From the NCBI GenBank assembly GCA_024699005.1, contig JAILQN010000002.1, forward strand, positions 1-13,972: a stretch of 13,972 nucleotides of DNA. Reading direction: 5' to 3'. The notes under the pieces are model-generated. The model was not told where the DNA came from. It searched no databases and was given only the letters and a program-made list of their open reading frames with translations. Every line of letters begins with the position of its first letter. The stretch's first letter is position 1. Of this stretch, positions 11,922 to 13,972 are shown in pieces. Made by a program: the position numbers and the translations under genes. The DNA comes from Clostridia bacterium (GTDB taxonomy: Bacteria; Bacillota_A; Clostridia; Oscillospirales; Acutalibacteraceae).

Positions 11922-12416
11922 TCAGAAACCTCTTCTTCTCATCGTAAACAGCAGCGGCCCCTTCAGGTCTTTTCTGTCTACTGCGCCGAACGTCCGGCTG
12001 TCGTTGGTGTCCTCGCGGAAGTCGTTCAGAATAAACACCTTGCCGGGCTCCACCGTGTACGGAAAGCTGACCGGGGACCCATCCGCCTGAAAGGTGGCGT
12101 AAAAGACCTTTTCGGACGGCACGGCGCCGTTGACGGTCAGGGAACCGTTTTCCGCGATATCGACGACACTGCCCTCCAAAGCGATCACCCTGCCGACTTC
12201 GGTCCTGCCGTCGACGCTGTAGAGGACCGCGGCGTTGATAAAGGGCTTCTGCAGCCGGAAGCTGACGACCAGGTCGCCGTCGCATACCGCAGGGTACATA
12301 TTGTTGCCGTAATGTACGGACAGACCGATCACAAAGGTGAGCGCCGCCCATACCGCCGCGGCAGTGACCGCGATTTTTATAAGCAGACCGATCAGAAGCC
12401 GTTTTGTTGATTTCAT
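11922..12416 (-). CDS. sipA: Signal-peptidase-like pilus assembly protein, catalytic residues lost (SipA-like)
   Basis: This protein of about 164 residues has one N-terminal transmembrane helix (7-33) and a type I signal peptidase fold. In the box normally reading G-x-S-M-x-P, it has GNNMYP, with Asn39 at the catalytic Ser position. In the box normally reading K-R-V-I-A-L-P-G-D, it has VGRVIALEGS, with Gly75 at the catalytic Lys position. The late box NDFREDTNDSRTFG is conserved. S. pyogenes SipA, needed for pilus polymerisation, likewise lacks Ser and Lys (Asp and Gly there, as I recall). Being first in the operon, directly before the FctA-like pilin, gives the same gene order. The start is uncertain: ATG 12416 opens on MKSTKRLL, but GTG 12449 and ATG 12446 are in frame, and none has a good ribosome site. 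A chaperone-like role is inferred. Confidence 0.85.
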   Translation of the reverse strand: MKSTKRLLIGLLIKIAVTAAAVWAALTFVIGLSVHYGNNMYPAVCDGDLVVSFRLQKPFINAAVLYSVDGRTEVGRVIALEGSVVDIAENGSLTVNGAVPSEKVFYATFQADGSPVSFPYTVEPGKVFILNDFREDTNDSRTFGAVDRKDLKGPLLFTMRRRGF

Positions 12417-12456
12417 GAACTTAAAACCCGGAACCATGCACGTCATCACACCCCAT

Positions 12457-12485
12457 TTGACAGTCAGGGAGAAACGCGGTATGAT
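12457..12485 (+). promoter_or_regulatory. Sigma-A promoter of the radical SAM gene
   Basis: A perfect -35 TTGACA (12457-12462) is followed after 17 bases by the -10 TATGAT (12480-12485). The predicted transcript start near 12492 is just upstream of the AAGGAG at 12501-12506 and the ATG at 12515. The pilus operon must start divergently in the same roughly 100 bases, but no equally good minus-strand promoter is visible. Confidence 0.85.
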
Positions 12486-12514
12486 GTTGACAGAAAGGAA
12501 AAGGAGCGGCAGAG

Positions 12515-13426
12515 ATGTATATCAACACCTTCAATGACGCTATGCGCCGCCGGTTCGGCAGAAAAATGTATCGATTATCGCTGGACTGCGGCTTTACCTG
12601 TCCGAACCGGGACGGTACGGCGGGTACAGGCGGCTGTATCTTCTGTTCCGGCAGCGGCGCCGGCAATTTTGCCGGGTCAGGCGCGACGCTTGACGAAAAG
12701 ATCGCCGCGGCAAAGGAAAAAGTGAAAAACAAGACCGACGCCGGCTGCGGATATATCGCCTATTTTCAGAGCTTTACCAACACCTACGCACCTGTGGAAA
12801 CGCTGCGGGAGCTGTTTTCGGAGGCGATCGGACTCGGGGATATCGGCGCGTTGTCGATCGCGACCCGGCCGGACTGCCTGCCGGCCGAAACCCTTGCCCT
12901 TCTGGCGGAACTCAACCGGATAAAGCCAGTATGGGTCGAGCTCGGTCTGCAGACGGCGAACGATGAGACCGCTGAACGCATCAACCGCTGTTATCCCACG
13001 GCGGTCTACGACCGGGCGGTCGGGCTGCTGCGCAAAAACGGCGTTGAAGTGATCGCGCATATCATGTTCGGGCTGCCCGGAGAAAACAGGGCGGATATGA
13101 TCGGTACCGTCCGGCACGCCGCGGCGGTCGGGATGCAGGGGGTCAAGCTGCACCTGACCCACGTGACGGAGAAGACCGTTCTCGCAGGGATGTACTGCAG
13201 AGGTGAGTACAGTCCGCTTTCTCTTGAAGAATACACGGACATCCTCTGCGAGACTCTGGAATATATCCCGCGGGAGACGGTGATCCACCGTTTCACCGGC
13301 GACGGGGATAAAAAAGAACTGATCGCCCCGCTTTGGAGCGGCGATAAAAAACGGGTGCTCAACTATATAAACCGCGCGTTTGCCGAAAAAGACGTGGAGC
13401 AAGGACGAAAATACTGCGAAACGTAA
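12515..13426 (+). CDS. Radical SAM protein, TIGR01212 (YhcC/YtqA) family
   Basis: This 303-residue cytoplasmic protein opens with the family signature INTFNDAMRRRFGRKMYRLS. The cysteine motif CGFTCPNRDG...GGCIFC (C25, C29, C41, C44) supplies the iron-sulfur cluster ligands. Later family motifs are AYFQSFTNTYAPVETLRELF, SIATRPDCLP, VELGLQTAND and HIMFGLPGE. Length matches full-length homologues. The family is widespread and related to Elp3-like radical SAM enzymes, but its reaction is not established as far as I know. It has its own promoter and a good ribosome site (AAGGAG, 8 bases before ATG). It is divergent from the pilus operon and probably unrelated to it. No clear terminator follows directly; the next strong one is at 13718-13750. 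Confidence 0.93.
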   Translation: MYINTFNDAMRRRFGRKMYRLSLDCGFTCPNRDGTAGTGGCIFCSGSGAGNFAGSGATLDEKIAAAKEKVKNKTDAGCGYIAYFQSFTNTYAPVETLRELFSEAIGLGDIGALSIATRPDCLPAETLALLAELNRIKPVWVELGLQTANDETAERINRCYPTAVYDRAVGLLRKNGVEVIAHIMFGLPGENRADMIGTVRHAAAVGMQGVKLHLTHVTEKTVLAGMYCRGEYSPLSLEEYTDILCETLEYIPRETVIHRFTGDGDKKELIAPLWSGDKKRVLNYINRAFAEKDVEQGRKYCET

Positions 13427-13502
13427 AACGCGGCACATCCGGACTCACTCAGGTCGGTCTGACAGCCTGCGTTGACCGGGCGCAGCCGCCCTTAGGGAGG
13501 AT
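13427..13502. other. Spacer after the radical SAM gene, weak hairpin only
   Basis: The only structure seen is a GGGCG-CAGC-CGCCC stem at 13478-13491 without a T run. It does not qualify as a terminator. The antitoxin-relic frame is open from 13476 but has no start codon here. Confidence 0.3.
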
Positions 13503-13640
13503 GCATCGACAGATATTGAATATATAAAAGCAAACATCGGTAAAAAATACCCCAAAGCTGTGTTGACAGGAGAATATGCTTTTTACAGTCACGGCCTGAC
13601 GAACATCATACCGGAAAAATATGATCTCCGGAGCGCTTGA
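13503..13640 (+). pseudogene. Relic of an AbiEi-type antitoxin gene
   Basis: The frame reads ASTDIEYIKANIGKKYPKAV, then LTGEYAFYSHGLTNIIPEKY and DLRSA before a TGA. The core resembles the conserved segment of type IV AbiEi antitoxins (a pattern like P-x-x-V-x-S-x-E-T-A-L-Y-x-H-G-L-T-x-x-I-P). Intact proteins of this type are roughly 200 residues, start with a winged-helix domain and continue after IPEKY. Here about 45 codons remain, with no start codon and neither flank. It is therefore a deletion remnant, not a working antitoxin. Recognition rests on motif memory only. Confidence 0.6.
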
Positions 13641-13695
13641 GGAGGAGGTAATGTAATTGAATTTAAGAGAGCGGAGTTTATTATCGCTTTGCTGA
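13641..13695 (+). pseudogene. Possible start of the cognate AbiEii toxin gene, truncated
   Basis: Directly after the antitoxin-relic stop codon comes a perfect GGAGGAGG (13641-13648). Eight bases later a TTG (13657) opens a 12-codon frame, MNLRERSLLSLC, that ends at TGA 13693-13695. In AbiE loci the toxin gene follows the antitoxin closely, so this may be the surviving 5' end of the toxin gene. Twelve codons are too few to confirm it. Confidence 0.3.
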
Positions 13696-13717
13696 CGTTG
13701 ATCTGATCGGTCAAAGG

Positions 13718-13750
13718 AAAAATCCTGTCGCGGCTGCGGCGGGATTTTTT
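13718..13750. terminator. Strong intrinsic terminator, bidirectional
   Basis: A 14-pair stem with two G-U pairs runs from AAAAATCC...CGC (13718-13731) to GCGGCGGGATTTTT (13736-13749), with a GGCT loop and a T6 run on the plus strand. The A5 run on the other side gives a T5 tail on the minus strand too. It closes the region after the antitoxin/toxin relic and perhaps the radical SAM transcript. Confidence 0.85.
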
Positions 13751-13773
13751 CAGGAGCTTATTAAGATAATACC

Positions 13774-13812
13774 GGTTCATATTTTGAAAACCGTTTGTTC
13801 AAGATATGAACC
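13774..13812. repeat. 15-base AT-rich inverted repeat
   Basis: GGTTCATATTTTGAA (13774-13788) and TTCAAGATATGAACC (13798-13812) form a 15-pair stem with a single T-G pair and a 9-base loop (AACCGTTTG). The half ATATGAACC recurs at 13849-13857. No T run follows, so it is not an ordinary terminator. It could be an operator, an element end or a stable RNA hairpin. Confidence 0.65.
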
Positions 13813-13847
13813 CATTGTTAAGTGTTTCTGAATCTGCGATGTCAATT

Positions 13848-13862
13848 GATATGAACCATATC
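13848..13862. repeat. Palindrome GATATG-AAC-CATATC
   Basis: This perfect 6-base dyad has a 3-base centre. It contains the third copy of ATATGAACC and is followed by a GTTCAAAA that echoes the loop side of the upstream inverted repeat. It lies 45 bases downstream of the second copy. It is probably part of the same repeat family. Confidence 0.45.
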
Positions 13863-13895
13863 GTTCAAAAAAAGAAAAGGGCTTGGTATGGGTTG

Positions 13896-13954
13896 CGAAT
13901 AGTGGGCATCCGAGCCGGAGCCCGTAGGGCGGAGGAGAGGATGCCCACTATTCG
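13896..13954. repeat. 16-base perfect inverted repeat with GC-rich centre, at the window edge
   Basis: CGAATAGTGGGCATCC (13896-13911) pairs perfectly with GGATGCCCACTATTCG (13939-13954) across a 27-base centre that includes its own GCCC-GTA-GGGC stem. The compact hairpin, GC-rich within AT-rich surroundings, looks like a dispersed repeat unit or the end of a mobile element that continues beyond the window. No coding sense is assigned. Confidence 0.6.
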
Positions 13955-13972
13955 AGGCGACTCCCGCCTTAC

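Noticed and set aside
13478..13491. GC hairpin after the radical SAM gene as a terminator
   Set aside because: The stem is only five pairs and no T run follows on either strand.
13589..13780. 63-codon minus-strand frame
   Set aside because: It runs through the terminator hairpin and antisense to the AbiEi relic, and has no motif.

Overview
The window looks like low-to-mid-GC Gram-positive DNA, most likely a gut or rumen Clostridia (Oscillospiraceae/Lachnospiraceae-like). The reasons are strong AGGAG-type ribosome binding sites, sigma-A type promoters, sortase-anchored surface proteins, and a large surface protein carrying C-x4-H-x-H-x3-C repeats, an N-terminal architecture I know from gut Firmicutes. 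The species cannot be fixed from the sequence.

Layout. (1) 1-795, minus strand: a split chromate-type (CHR) transporter pair with an ATGA overlap, preceded by two palindromes. (2) 795-2165, minus: a DUF2130 coiled-coil protein with a near-consensus promoter. (3) 2344-3651, plus: a secreted calcineurin-like metallophosphoesterase. (4) 3661-12416, minus: a six-gene sortase-assembled pilus operon ending in an intrinsic terminator. (5) 12515-13426, plus: a TIGR01212/YhcC-type radical SAM protein with its own promoter, divergent from the pilus operon. (6) 13427-13972: no intact gene, but a relic of an AbiEi-type antitoxin, a strong terminator, and several inverted repeats, one of which has 16-bp perfect arms at the window edge.

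The pilus operon is the main feature. In transcription order it encodes: a signal-peptidase-like protein without the catalytic Ser and Lys (SipA-like); a two-domain FctA/Spy0128-like major pilin; a class B sortase with a complete His-Cys-Arg triad; a small minor pilin with a 12-heptad Thr/Pro stalk (FctB position); a second signal peptidase I that keeps Ser64 and Lys100; and a giant adhesin of about 1,478 residues. The first four repeat the sipA-fctA-srtC1-fctB order of the Streptococcus pyogenes FCT locus. The inferred division of labour is: LepB removes signal peptides, the dead SipA assists polymerisation, the sortase links pilins through TIPTG-type signals, the NPKTG protein is the wall-proximal or accessory subunit, and the giant protein is the tip adhesin.

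Two oddities stand out in the adhesin. It is split into two frames by one missing A in an A6 tract. Its CHAP/NlpC-like domain has Ser at both the expected Cys and His positions, so the operon encodes two apparently dead enzyme folds. The pilin stop codon is also followed in frame by a 17-codon acidic tail.
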